Shown here: in pieces, positions 25,941 to 34,937 of the stretch
Numbering within the stretch: the first letter of the stretch is position 1
Layout of the letters: every line of letters begins with the position of its first letter
Source of the DNA: Haliotispira sp965263485
GTDB lineage: Bacteria > Spirochaetota > Spirochaetia > SP-2023
Assembly (NCBI GenBank): GCA_965263485.1
Contig: CBDHHO010000004.1
Coordinates: 1,178,001-1,242,000 of the forward strand
DNA length: 64,000 nt
Direction: 5' to 3'
Program-made: the position numbers and the translations under genes
Notes under the pieces: generated by a model
Databases searched by the model: none
Seen by the model: only the letters and a program-made list of their open reading frames with translations
Told to the model about the DNA's origin: nothing

Positions 25941-26813
25941 ATGCCCCGCATCTGGGACTTAAATAAGCTGCCCTATCTCAATGAGCAGCAGCACCTAGAC
26001 TTTCAGCTGGATGCAGATTCTGAGCATACTGCCGGCGATGTAGTCGCTGTGGGGGGCAACCTCTCACCGGGCCTGCTGCTCTCAGCCTACAAGCAGGGTC
26101 TGTTCCCCTGGTACAACGAAGGTGAGGAAATCTGCTGGTGGTCGCCGCAGCAGCGCTTTGTGCTGCTGCCGAAAGAATTGCACTTGGCAAAATCTCTCAG
26201 AAGAAGCCTGCGCCGCCATCTCTTCAAGCATCCCCTCAACGAGTGCTGCGATATGCGCCTCACCTTGGACCAGGCCTTTGCCAACGTGATTGACGCCTGT
26301 GCTCAGACACCGCGGCCCGGGCAGCTCCAAGCAGATGGCAGTGCTGCCACTTGGATCAGCCCGGAAATGCAATATGCCTACATTCAATTGCACATGCGCG
26401 GCTACGCCCATTCGGTGGAATGCTGGCAGCAGCAGATGGACGGGGGCGAGCAATTGGTCGGAGGACTCTATGGAATCAGCCTGGGGCGCTGTTTTTTTGG
26501 CGAATCTATGTTCAGTCTGGTATCGGATGCCTCTAAAATGGCCTTCGCCGCCTGGGCCTTATTTTTAGCTGAGCAGGGTTTTGAACTGATTGACTGCCAG
26601 CAGGAGAGCGAACATATGCGCCGCTTTGGAGCCCGGCTTCTGCCGCGCTCCGAATTTATCAGGCTGCTCGCCAACTGCCAACCTGCTGCCGAACTACAGG
26701 AGCACCAAATCCGCCAAAAATTCTGGGAGATGTGCCGCAGTGAATTCCCCAACAGCTCTTCCTTGGCCAAACTGCTGCTGCCCGCTTCAAACCGCAGCAG
26801 ACTGAACAGATGA
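25941..26813 (+). CDS. aat: Leucyl/phenylalanyl-tRNA-protein transferase
   Basis: 290 residues. Family boxes are all present: GLFPWYNEGEEICWWSP, WISPEMQYAYIQLH, GYAHSVECW, GGLYGISLGRCFFGESMFS and ELIDCQ. Aat transfers Leu or Phe from tRNA to proteins with N-terminal Arg or Lys, making them N-degron substrates for ClpAP in the cytoplasm. A clpP gene lies 23 kb away. The stop overlaps the next gene (ATGA). Confidence 0.95.
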   Translation: MPRIWDLNKLPYLNEQQHLDFQLDADSEHTAGDVVAVGGNLSPGLLLSAYKQGLFPWYNEGEEICWWSPQQRFVLLPKELHLAKSLRRSLRRHLFKHPLNECCDMRLTLDQAFANVIDACAQTPRPGQLQADGSAATWISPEMQYAYIQLHMRGYAHSVECWQQQMDGGEQLVGGLYGISLGRCFFGESMFSLVSDASKMAFAAWALFLAEQGFELIDCQQESEHMRRFGARLLPRSEFIRLLANCQPAAELQEHQIRQKFWEMCRSEFPNSSSLAKLLLPASNRSRLNR

Positions 26814-27892
26814 ATGCGACAAAAGACTCTTCCCGAACTGTCCGATTGCTATTGGCACTAGCTGCCGCAGCATTGCTGGTCAAGCTGCTGCTCACGCCTT
26901 CGGCAACCCAAGCACAGAGCGCTGAGGCCCCGCGTTCTGTGCCAGCCAGCACTTTTGACCCGGAAGACTACCACAGCAAAGTGGAGTGGAGTCAGGAAAT
27001 CCAGAACCGCATGCTCTACCAGGACTTTCGCGGAGCACTGGCGCTGTGTCTGGAGGCCCAGAGACGATATCCTGATCAGCAGTTGTTCCGCGATTATGAG
27101 GCCAGTATTCGCGAGTATTTACAGGCCTCAATGCGCAGCAGCAGTGAAGCCGGCGAGCGGGAAGACGAACAGTTAGAGGGAATCTACGAAGAGGATAGTT
27201 CCCGAATCTCGCTGCGCGAGCGCCTGGTCTTGCAGGCCGAACAGGATCCCCTGCTAGCACTACAAGGAGGCGTGGGCCTGCACCGCGCCTCAACCGCCGA
27301 TAAGATGAGCGTACTCAATCCGTTCAGCCGGGCATCGATCGATTTGTATTTCAGTCCAAATCTGGGAATCAATCTGTTTTACTACGATTCACACTGGAAC
27401 CTAGTACTGGAACACACTCCAGGCAGCAGCATTTCGGGAACCCTCTACAGTCTGGCTTTTGGCGGGAGCCTACGCTTTCGCAACAAGTTCAACGATTTTT
27501 TCAACCGCAGTACCCTGAGCTTTACTCTTGATGTCGGTATGGGACTCTACGATATGTTCCCGGTACTTAGTAATTATAATCCTCAATTATTTCTGTTGTT
27601 GGGTTTTGCGTTCAGTGACCGACCCTTTTACCACTTCTGGGGCATCGAAGCACTGGCCGGACTGCAAATTGACCTCAGTTTTTCAGTATACCTCAATGTA
27701 CAGGCCAATGCCCCCGGCGTGGTACGAACCGGCAACTGGCAGGCAATACTGTGGCAGAGTTTTGGAATGCTGCGTCTGGGCCTTTCTTACCGGGGCAGTA
27801 TCAGCGAACACTACAAAAATGAGCAAGTATTCTTTTTTCAGCACCAGTTCGCTCTGATGGTTGGCTTGGAGTGGCGCACAAACTTTCAATAA
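26810..27892 (+). CDS. Outer-membrane-type exported protein
   Basis: 360 residues, ATG overlapping the aat stop. Signal peptide to about residue 40 (LLLALAAAALLVKLL to QAQS). Residues 45-135 form a helical, charged segment (DFRGALALCLEAQRRYP is TPR-like). From about residue 150 alternating amphipathic strands rich in aromatics run to a terminal GLEWRTNFQ, suggesting a small beta-barrel. Family not recognised. Confidence 0.65.
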   Translation: MNATKDSSRTVRLLLALAAAALLVKLLLTPSATQAQSAEAPRSVPASTFDPEDYHSKVEWSQEIQNRMLYQDFRGALALCLEAQRRYPDQQLFRDYEASIREYLQASMRSSSEAGEREDEQLEGIYEEDSSRISLRERLVLQAEQDPLLALQGGVGLHRASTADKMSVLNPFSRASIDLYFSPNLGINLFYYDSHWNLVLEHTPGSSISGTLYSLAFGGSLRFRNKFNDFFNRSTLSFTLDVGMGLYDMFPVLSNYNPQLFLLLGFAFSDRPFYHFWGIEALAGLQIDLSFSVYLNVQANAPGVVRTGNWQAILWQSFGMLRLGLSYRGSISEHYKNEQVFFFQHQFALMVGLEWRTNFQ

Positions 27893-27940
27893 AAGGCCTT
27901 GCTGGAAAACGCTCGGAGCTTTTTAAGAGGTGCCCTGCTG

Positions 27941-29497
27941 CTAGTTCAGTTTGATTTTGGGGGTTTCCAGCTTATAGCCCTTGCGCTTGTAGGTAAAAAT
28001 GGTATTGCGAGCATCACTCTTATTCAGTTCGCGGTAAAATTCGGCCAGGTCCCTGACTCTGCGACCATTGATTTCGGTAATCACATCACCTCTCTGAATG
28101 CCGACCACATCGGTGGCGGATTCGGCTTGAACGCCGATTACCAACAACCCCTCATTTTCTTTACTGTTGAGGCGACCATTCGTCAGCTTATCCAGCGCTT
28201 CATTGATCTTCTTGCTCAGCGGTAATACTCTGAGACCCGGCCAGTTCTGGCTCTGGTTCTCGACAAGCTGATCGTTTGCTGCACGTTTGCCCAGAGTCAC
28301 AGTGGCCGAATGCTGCGCACCATTGCGGATCAGCAACAGCCTAGCTTTTTCTTTAGGGGGCAGCATACCTACCATAAAAGTCAGCTCATCCGAAGAAGCA
28401 ACCGGCTTCCCGTTCAACTCAATTACAAAGTCTCCCGGCAGAATACCTGCTTTTGCTGCCGGAGAATCATTGTATACATCAGTGATAAACGAACCTTTTT
28501 TGTCTGCGATACCCATCGGATTAAAGATGTCTTTAAAGACTTCGCTGCCCAGCTGTTCGACAAGTTGTCGGTACCGGGGGATCGAGACACCCAGCCAGCC
28601 ATAGCTCAATTCGCCTTTCTCTAAGAAAGAGTTGATGACAAACTTGGCGTTGTCGATGGGAATCGCAAAACCCAGCCCGGCACTGGCTCCGCTCTCCGAA
28701 GCGATCCAAGTATTAACGCCGATAACCTTGCCGTCCATGTCCACCAGCGGGCCACCGGAGTTTCCTTTGTTGATGGAAGCATCCGTCTGAACGAAATCGC
28801 TGATATTGTTGTCGGGTCCGCCCCGGCGCCCGAGATAACTGACAATTCCCTGGGTCACCGTGGACTGCAAACCGTCAGGGCTGCCAATAGCCATTACTAT
28901 ATCGCCGATTTCCAAGTTGGAAGATTCACCTAATTCGGCCACAGCCACATAGTCCAGCTTTTCATCGGCCTCAAATCTGACGATCGCCAAATCTACCCGG
29001 CTGTCATTACCCACGACTTCTGCGGGGAACTTCTGCTCATCGTAGGTCATCACACTAATGTCTTCCGCACTTTGTATTACGTGATTATTGGTCAGGACAT
29101 AATATGTGTTCCCCTCTTGATGAATGATGGTCCCGGAGCCCAAATTCTGTCGCCGATATTCCCTAGGGGGCTCATTATCGCCCTGTCTTTGGGGCTGGCC
29201 AAAAAAGCGGAACAATAGATTCTCAGGAAAGGCCGGGAGCTCTTCTATTGTGGAAACATTGATCTGCACCACACTGGGCAGCACTTTCGAGGGAACTGCC
29301 CGGAAAACTTTCTGCAGTTGGGCAAAGTTGGGGTTATCAGAGACCAAACCACTGTTGCTTTCCTTAGCGTAAACTTTGTTCTTGCCGACTAGATTCCCGG
29401 GAAGCTTTTGCGAAAAGTTCGCATAGCTGAGTAAATAGCCACCAAGAACACTTAAAAATATTAAAAGAAATAACGCAAACTGCCTTTGGTATTTCAT
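27941..29497 (-). CDS. degP: HtrA/DegP-type serine protease
   Basis: 518 residues from the ATG at 29497, preceded by GGAGG at eight bases. The open frame extends 77 codons upstream, but that part is element sequence. Signal/anchor at residues 8-26. Trypsin-like triad: His139 (TNNHV), Asp169 (RVDLA) and Ser247 (KGNSGGP). Two PDZ domains follow (about 285-385 and 425-510). Envelope proteases of this family degrade or refold damaged periplasmic proteins. A paralogue lies at 30907-32505. An element terminus (GGGCACCTCTTAAAAA) sits just past its stop. Confidence 0.92.
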   Translation of the reverse strand: MKYQRQFALFLLIFLSVLGGYLLSYANFSQKLPGNLVGKNKVYAKESNSGLVSDNPNFAQLQKVFRAVPSKVLPSVVQINVSTIEELPAFPENLLFRFFGQPQRQGDNEPPREYRRQNLGSGTIIHQEGNTYYVLTNNHVIQSAEDISVMTYDEQKFPAEVVGNDSRVDLAIVRFEADEKLDYVAVAELGESSNLEIGDIVMAIGSPDGLQSTVTQGIVSYLGRRGGPDNNISDFVQTDASINKGNSGGPLVDMDGKVIGVNTWIASESGASAGLGFAIPIDNAKFVINSFLEKGELSYGWLGVSIPRYRQLVEQLGSEVFKDIFNPMGIADKKGSFITDVYNDSPAAKAGILPGDFVIELNGKPVASSDELTFMVGMLPPKEKARLLLIRNGAQHSATVTLGKRAANDQLVENQSQNWPGLRVLPLSKKINEALDKLTNGRLNSKENEGLLVIGVQAESATDVVGIQRGDVITEINGRRVRDLAEFYRELNKSDARNTIFTYKRKGYKLETPKIKLN

Positions 29498-29549
29498 TTT
29501 TTCGGAACCTCCCGATATTTGATTTTTCCCTATTTGATTTTTCCCTAAA

Positions 29550-29835
29550 GGGCACCTCTGAAAATTTGCTTTCGATGCCAGGCGAAGAGATTTTGAGCGA
29601 TAGCGAGGAACGAAAGCCTTAGCATATTTTGCTGTATGGTATTTTCTCCCATGCTTCTGCATGGGAGAAAATACAGGCCGTGCGCAGCAAGAGCCTGCTG
29701 CCTTTCGTGACAGTGGTAAATGGCACATCGAAGTGGTCCGTTTGCCACAAACCCTGCCGCAAGGCAGAACCTTCGCTCTGTGAAAAAAAACCGAGTCTGG
29801 CGCAGCATCTTGGTGGGGAATCTTGGGAGCTGCCC
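29550..29835. repeat. Interspersed element, long form
   Basis: About 286 bp from GGGCACCTCT to GGGAGCTGCCC. Contains a CCCATGCTTCTGCATGGG inverted repeat, GGCCGTGCGCAGCAAGAGCCTGCTGCC, and a CTGCCGCAAGGCAG hairpin shared with the bamA-skp gap. Two tandem copies of TTTGATTTTTCCCTA precede it (about 29519-29546), upstream of the protease ribosome-binding site. Confidence 0.75.
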
Positions 29836-29945
29836 TTTAATCTGCCAGGGGTCAGAGGATCTTTGAGGATAAACACGCCTTGAAAATAAGCGATCCTGCG
29901 GGTGGCGGCAAGTTTTTTTCGGAGACTTCCGGTAGGGCTGTTTGG

Positions 29946-30095
29946 GGGCACCTCGAAGAATATATCGCTTCGCGGTTCTATGGTACAGGCGTCCATGCTT
30001 TGGCATGGGAGAAAATGCAGCCCGTGCGCAGCTAGGGCCGACCTTCCTTTTGCGAGTTGGCGCAGCATCTTGGTGGGGAATTTTTAGAGCTGCCG
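29946..30095. repeat. Interspersed element (about 150 bp)
   Basis: From GGGCACCTCG to TTTTTAGAGCTGCCG, with a CCATGCTTTGGCATGG inverted repeat and a GCCCGTGCGCAGC block. With the preceding element it fills most of the 695-bp gap 29498-30192, in which I see no gene. Confidence 0.7.
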
Positions 30096-30192
30096 GAGGC
30101 AAATTTTCACAGTTCTTTTACTGAAAAACCCTCGGGAATTCACGCTCAGACTTTTGCGTGGCTCCGACAGACTTCCGGAGACGGGCAGTTTT

Positions 30193-30804
30193 TCAGTTAT
30201 GGCAGAATACCGCTTCCATAACCTCACGCAGATCCGGATCCTGCTCGTAATAATGCTGTTCGCGCTCTGCAGCAGTCAGCCCATAAAGCTCGTGCGAACT
30301 GTAATGAATCCAGAAATTATCCGCTTCCCTCTCAATTCTGTGGTGCACCGCCCAGTAGTCAGGGATTTTAGGCAGGGGTTCACGGTAGGTAAACTCCTTA
30401 TAATCATGCACTGCCAAACGGAAATTTTCCGGGTGCTTGCTATAGTTCAGAATCAGATTCCATAGATAATTAGCACTTTTTCCCGAATCATAAATGTCAT
30501 CTACCAACAACACACGATCTACCGGACGAATATTTTCGGGGGCTGTAGTCCAGCCGTCAATATTGATCTGCTCTTGGGTATCAAAGCCTTGGTAGTTGTG
30601 GGCGATGACTGCACAGTAAAGGGTCGGAGCCTCCGGCATCAGCAGCTTGAACACTTCACTGATAATGTTTCCCAAACTGGCCCCGCCACGCAGCGGGACG
30701 TAAATCATGCTGGGGATAAAACCATCCTTCCACATTTGGTAAGCCATACGGATACCATTGTTGCGTACGGTAATTGGGTCAATAAATATTTTTTTGTTTA
30801 CCAT
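30193..30804 (-). CDS. Phosphoribosyltransferase-family protein
   Basis: 203 residues. The PRPP-binding signature VLLVDDIYDSGKSA lies at residues 98-111 and an upstream PLRGGASLG loop at 37-45 fits a type I phosphoribosyltransferase fold, of the xanthine/guanine or hypoxanthine salvage kind. The C-terminal part (PDYWAVHHRIEREADNFWIHY) is like small XPRT-type enzymes. Exact base specificity cannot be read from sequence. The gene sits between two HtrA protease genes, all minus strand. Confidence 0.8.
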   Translation of the reverse strand: MVNKKIFIDPITVRNNGIRMAYQMWKDGFIPSMIYVPLRGGASLGNIISEVFKLLMPEAPTLYCAVIAHNYQGFDTQEQINIDGWTTAPENIRPVDRVLLVDDIYDSGKSANYLWNLILNYSKHPENFRLAVHDYKEFTYREPLPKIPDYWAVHHRIEREADNFWIHYSSHELYGLTAAEREQHYYEQDPDLREVMEAVFCHN

Positions 30805-30906
30805 ATTTATAAATTTTTCCCTTTATTCATCATATTTATCTGTAAAATATGGATTTTAATACCCAGAAAATATCGAACATCCTGGATATCTGTCCCCGGC
30901 AGCCTG

Positions 30907-32505
30907 CTAATCCTCAGTCGTGTCCTGGGTAGTTTTGACTGCGGCTTTGGTTTTAGGAGTCCGGTGTTCCTTGCCCTGTCGCTGATAGGTATAGACCAGT
31001 CCGCCGTCCGGCCCCACTTGGTTGAGAATGTGATAGAAGTCTTGGAAGCTGCGCACTTTTTGGCCGTTCAATTCGGTAATCACATCATTTTGCTGCAAAC
31101 CAATCAGATCTCCGGTGGACTGGGGAATGACCCGCAAGATCCAGAGACCTTCGGTATCTAGGCCGCTACCGATCGCTTTGAAGTTCACGTTCAATTCTTC
31201 TAAGGATCTGGTCACCTCCTGGTCCAGGGGAATCACATCGAGGCCGGGCCAGGCGCGATGGGACTTGGCATCCCGCAGCTCTCCCTCTTTGCGCTCCCCC
31301 AGTTTTACATCGACTTCGCGGACTTTACCGGCCCGTAGCAGCTTTAGGCGGGCCTTCTGATCGGGGGGAATGATGCCGATTGAAAAGGCCAGTTCATCGG
31401 TGCTGCTGATTTTCTTGCCATCCACTTCGGTTATAAAATCGCCGGGGCGCAAACCCGCCTGATCGGCTGGCGAAGCTTTATAGACACTGGTGATAAAGAC
31501 CCCCTTTTTGCCATAGACGCCGTAGTCACTCAGTACAACGCGCTCGATATTCGGGCTGATGCGGTTCAGGATGACAGCGTATTCCTGCATTACAATTCCC
31601 AGCCAGCCATAGCGCATCCTGCCCTCTTTGAGGAAGGCTTCGACAATGTATTTGGTGTTGTCAATGGGTATGGCAAAGCCTAGGCCGGCGCTGGTGCCAC
31701 TCTCTGAGGCAATCCAAGTATTGATGCCGACCACTTGGCCGTACATATTGACCAGCGGCCCGCCAGAATTGCCACGATTGATGGCCGCATCGGTCTGGAT
31801 GAAGTCGTTGATATTCTGGCCGGGCCCCCCGTGCCGCCCGATATAACTGACAATTCCCATGGTTACTGAAGAGCGAAAGCCATTGGGACTGCCCACTGCC
31901 ATCACCCAATCGCCCACCTCAAGGCTGGAAGATTCGCCCAGTGTGGCGACTTTCAGACCCTCTGCGCCGTAGGCTTCAAAACTGAGCACTGCCAGGTCCA
32001 CTCGCGCATCGCGACCCACCACTTTGCCCGGGAATTTGCGCTCGTTGTAGCTGATGACTTCTATTTCATTGGCATCTTCGATGACGTGATTGTTGGTAAT
32101 CAAAAAGTACGTGTCACCTTCCTGACGAAAAATCACGCCCGAACCCATTACCGCAGAGCGGAACTTACGAGGTGAAGGGTTTTTGTCCGGCGACTTTTGC
32201 TTGTTTTTGTCGTTGAAAAAATCGAATAGAAAGTTGGAGCTGGCCGGACTGTCTCGTAAAGCAGAAATGTTCAGCTGTACAACTGAGGGCAAAATATTCC
32301 TGGGAACGGCGCGCAATACACCCTGCACTCGCTGAAAATCTTCAGTAAAACTTTCTGCGCCAGGAATCTCGTGCTGCTGAGTGGCCAGGGAGTTTATGCC
32401 TGCGAGAATCCCGAGAGTCCAGAGCACAGCGACCAGATACCAGAGGACCGGTCGCTGTTTCGGAAATCTGCCATGATTTCCGTCACTATTTTGCTCAAAA
32501 TCCAT
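30907..32505 (-). CDS. degQ: HtrA/DegP-type serine protease, second copy
   Basis: 532 residues with AAGGAG nine bases before the ATG. Signal anchor about residues 20-37. Triad His140, Asp170 and Ser247 (RGNSGGP), then two PDZ domains. It has the same layout as the 27.9 kb protease, with long identical tracts (GNSGGPLV and NTWIASESG), so the two arose by duplication. The Lys/Glu/Thr-rich C-terminal tail (KTKAAVKTTQDTTED) is specific to this copy. The symbol is a convenience; degP versus degQ cannot be decided here. Confidence 0.9.
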   Translation of the reverse strand: MDFEQNSDGNHGRFPKQRPVLWYLVAVLWTLGILAGINSLATQQHEIPGAESFTEDFQRVQGVLRAVPRNILPSVVQLNISALRDSPASSNFLFDFFNDKNKQKSPDKNPSPRKFRSAVMGSGVIFRQEGDTYFLITNNHVIEDANEIEVISYNERKFPGKVVGRDARVDLAVLSFEAYGAEGLKVATLGESSSLEVGDWVMAVGSPNGFRSSVTMGIVSYIGRHGGPGQNINDFIQTDAAINRGNSGGPLVNMYGQVVGINTWIASESGTSAGLGFAIPIDNTKYIVEAFLKEGRMRYGWLGIVMQEYAVILNRISPNIERVVLSDYGVYGKKGVFITSVYKASPADQAGLRPGDFITEVDGKKISSTDELAFSIGIIPPDQKARLKLLRAGKVREVDVKLGERKEGELRDAKSHRAWPGLDVIPLDQEVTRSLEELNVNFKAIGSGLDTEGLWILRVIPQSTGDLIGLQQNDVITELNGQKVRSFQDFYHILNQVGPDGGLVYTYQRQGKEHRTPKTKAAVKTTQDTTED

Positions 32506-32559
32506 TCAGAACTCCTTTTTGTCAATGTCAATCGCAGCAGACATGATCGCCGGAATCAC

Positions 32560-33444
32560 TCAGGGAAGCCCCAGACCCGTAGAGCGCAGCGCGTAATTGG
32601 GGAGGGCAAAGCAGGCCGAAATGATATCACGGTTCAAATAATGCAGACCGCGCCCGGACCGGGCTAGGTTCTGCAGCGCATTTTCGCGCAATCGCCATTC
32701 TGAACGCAATAGTTCCGCAGCGTAAATTAAGCTCCAAGTCCCCAGAGGATAGAATGGTATGGCACTGGTATAGATACCGCAGTGCCTGAACTGCTGCTTC
32801 AGAACGCCCAGAATCTGCTGCTGGATGTGAGCCATGCCATAGAAGGTTTCTCCCTGCACCACCAAGATGCCTCTTTCTTTAAGGGCTCGGCGACAGTCCC
32901 GATAAAAGGCTTCGGTAAACAGACCCTCAGCGGGTCCGCCGGGGTGGGGATCGGTAGAATCAACCAGAATAATATCAAAGGGCGGGTGGTGACCCGCTGC
33001 ACAGTCGCCCATGTACCGAATGCCATTGCCAATGCGAAGCTCCATGCGAGGATCCTCATAACTGCAAGCCAGTTCGGGAAAGTGCTTTTGCGAGAGCCGC
33101 ACCACTTCGCAATCAATTTCCACCTGCACCAGCTCTCGGACTTCCGGGTGGCGTAAAGCTTCCCGGCTGGTGCCTCCGTCTCCACCGCCAATTACCAGTA
33201 CGCGCCGGGGCTCGGGGTGGTGCAGCAGCGGTACATGGGCGATCATTTCGTGGTAGGCTGCTTCGTAAGCTTCAACCAGCATTACCACATCATCGTGTAC
33301 CAGTATTTTACCCAATTGGTCGTGGCGGTATACGCCAATCTGCTGAAACGGACTGCGGGTTTCTTCGATCAACTCCAGTTCCGGGTATTCCAGCACCAAG
33401 TTGTGCGGGGTCTTTTCGCGTATGCTGACGATCCTTTGGCTCAT
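32560..33444 (-). CDS. speE: Spermidine synthase
   Basis: 294 residues from the ATG at 33444. The aminopropyltransferase core is clear: GGGDGGTSREAL (nucleotide-type binding loop), a DDVVMLVEAYEAAYHEM substrate loop, VDSTDPHP with the catalytic Asp, and GETFYGM-type sequence. It transfers aminopropyl from decarboxylated AdoMet to putrescine in the cytoplasm. The start overlaps the speD stop by one base (TGATG), giving a coupled speD-speE operon. Confidence 0.94.
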   Translation of the reverse strand: MSQRIVSIREKTPHNLVLEYPELELIEETRSPFQQIGVYRHDQLGKILVHDDVVMLVEAYEAAYHEMIAHVPLLHHPEPRRVLVIGGGDGGTSREALRHPEVRELVQVEIDCEVVRLSQKHFPELACSYEDPRMELRIGNGIRYMGDCAAGHHPPFDIILVDSTDPHPGGPAEGLFTEAFYRDCRRALKERGILVVQGETFYGMAHIQQQILGVLKQQFRHCGIYTSAIPFYPLGTWSLIYAAELLRSEWRLRENALQNLARSGRGLHYLNRDIISACFALPNYALRSTGLGLP

Positions 33445-33851
33445 CAAGTTATGGTCTGCTGATTGGCGGTATTTTTCTGCCAGTTTTCAATTTCCTCTAG
33501 GTCACCCCGGCGCAGTTCCACGGTGGAAGTGTGTTCGGCCCCCAGCCTAGTGCGGATATGGTGGAAGGCTTTTTGTGCATTGGTGCTCTCGCCGCAGGTG
33601 TATAGATCCAGCGAGGCATAAGCGTACTCAGGCCAAGTGTGCACCGTCAGATGAGACTCGGAAATGACCACGACGCCGGAGACACCGTGCGGATTAAAGT
33701 GATGGAATGTTTGAGTAATAATCGTGGCCCCGGCGATTCGGGCTGCTTCACAGAGAACTTCTTCCAGATAGGCTGGATTGTTGAGTGCCTCCCGATCGCA
33801 ACGGTACATTTCCACCAGTACATGGTGGCCCAAAGTCGTGTTGGTCATCAT
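33444..33851 (-). CDS. speD: S-adenosylmethionine decarboxylase proenzyme
   Basis: 135 residues from the ATG at 33851 (the adjacent ATG at 33848 is as good), preceded by AAGAGGAGAG. The open frame continues upstream to 33983, but that part is an element remnant. Autocleavage occurs at Glu65-Ser66 in VVISESHL, and the Ser becomes the pyruvoyl group; the following HTWPEYAYASLDLYTCG holds the catalytic His71 and Cys86. It supplies decarboxylated AdoMet to SpeE, encoded next. Confidence 0.93.
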   Translation of the reverse strand: MMTNTTLGHHVLVEMYRCDREALNNPAYLEEVLCEAARIAGATIITQTFHHFNPHGVSGVVVISESHLTVHTWPEYAYASLDLYTCGESTNAQKAFHHIRTRLGAEHTSTVELRRGDLEEIENWQKNTANQQTIT

Positions 33852-33924
33852 TCTCGTAATAGGCTCTCCTCTTAGATAATGTCGGAGAATGGATAAATGG
33901 TAAACACCGGTATCCGAATTGTGG

Positions 33925-33979
33925 GCACCTCCCAAAATTCCAATTTCGCGTGGACTTGCGATCTCGGGTGCGAAACGGC
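33925..33979 (-). repeat. Element fragment upstream of speD
   Basis: GGGCACCTCCCAAAATTCC followed by TTTCGCGTGGACTTGCGATC, matching one end of the 164-bp elements. Only one terminus is seen; the other side runs into the end of the thioredoxin-like gene. Confidence 0.6.
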
Positions 33980-34759
33980 TCACCCCGAACAGAGCCCACA
34001 GACCGAAATATTCAGAAGAATGCGTAGTTGCTCGCGCAGCGCTTCGGTAAATTCTGTGCGGTTAAGCCATTCGATGTGGTCTGAAAATTCGGCCGGGACC
34101 TGGTAACCGGTGATCAGGTCGTCCCACATATATGCACCGAGCACCTGGCCCTCACGGTTGAGCATGAAACCGTCCTGGTAGCGCAGCGCAGCAGAATCAG
34201 TGGGGGTATTCAAACGCTGCCCCTGCGCATCCCGCATCAGAGTGCCCGCACCGATTGCAATCGGTGCTTCTTCAAACGTATCTATGCTGCCGTAGTTGAT
34301 CACAGCCAAAAATGGCACCGAAATGCGGGACACTCCCGTGATGCCTCTTTTGCTTGCCGATTCGGGTTGTTCTAGGCCGACCAGTTCCAGTATCTGCAAA
34401 TATTCTTCAGCGTGTTTTATCTCTTTACCATCGCCGCGAAAGGGCCTCGGGTCCCAGTACCAGACTTCCGGAATGTGCTGTGCTTTAGCCTGAGCGTTCA
34501 GAACAGGAAGCAGCGTCTGACACCAGGGGCAAGAGTCAAAACCAAGCAGCAGCACAAAACTTTCCTCGTTTTGGGCCGCTTCCAGAACCTGCTGTGCGGT
34601 CTTGCTGACAAAGACGTGGTCGCTGTCCTTAAGCAGGGAATATTTGTCGAGAAAATCTTGGTGGTCGGGCATCTTCTCCTTCCTGGGAGAGCTCTGGCAG
34701 GACAACAGCAGGGTGCTGTACAGCAAAAGTGCAACGATGCTGATATGTAGTCGGTTCAT
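33980..34759 (-). CDS. Thioredoxin-like lipoprotein (CPWC)
   Basis: 259 residues from the ATG at 34759, preceded by GGAGGAG. The signal ends in the lipobox LLSC (Cys21). A thioredoxin-type active site FDSCPWC follows within FVLLLGFDSCPWCQTLLPVLN, and a cis-Pro region RISVPFLAVIN completes the fold. It probably reduces or isomerises disulfides at the membrane surface. The C-terminal CGLCSG tail carries a second Cys pair and ends within 4 nt of the speD-upstream element. Specific partner unknown. Confidence 0.8.
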   Translation of the reverse strand: MNRLHISIVALLLYSTLLLSCQSSPRKEKMPDHQDFLDKYSLLKDSDHVFVSKTAQQVLEAAQNEESFVLLLGFDSCPWCQTLLPVLNAQAKAQHIPEVWYWDPRPFRGDGKEIKHAEEYLQILELVGLEQPESASKRGITGVSRISVPFLAVINYGSIDTFEEAPIAIGAGTLMRDAQGQRLNTPTDSAALRYQDGFMLNREGQVLGAYMWDDLITGYQVPAEFSDHIEWLNRTEFTEALREQLRILLNISVCGLCSG

Positions 34760-34787
34760 CTCCAAGTACTCCTCCCGGATTCCTTAT

Positions 34788-34916
34788 GGGCACCTCTAAG
34801 AATGGTATCGCTTCTGTGAGAATGGTACAATCGCTCTGCGCTCAGTCTGAAATTCAAGGTGTACCGAAGACAATCTTGACACTCAAGCGCAAAATTGGAA
34901 TGGTTAGTGGCGCTCT
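34788..34916 (+). repeat. Degenerate interspersed element
   Basis: Starts GGGCACCTCTAAGAATGGTATCGC, carries TCTGTGAGAATGGTACAATCGC and GCGCAAAATTGGAAT, and fades at AGTGGCGCTC. It fills the divergent gap between the thioredoxin-like lipoprotein and the next plus-strand gene. Confidence 0.6.
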
Positions 34917-34937
34917 TTAGCACTTTGGAGGTATTTG

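Noticed and set aside
29498..29728. 77-residue N-terminal extension of the first HtrA protease
   Set aside because: Element-derived; GGAGG and a signal anchor follow directly at ATG 29497. Unlike in skp, a good start exists after the element.
33852..33983. Longer SpeD starting at 33983
   Set aside because: The extra N-terminus is element sequence, and the internal ATG at 33851 has a ribosome-binding site and gives the normal SpeD length.
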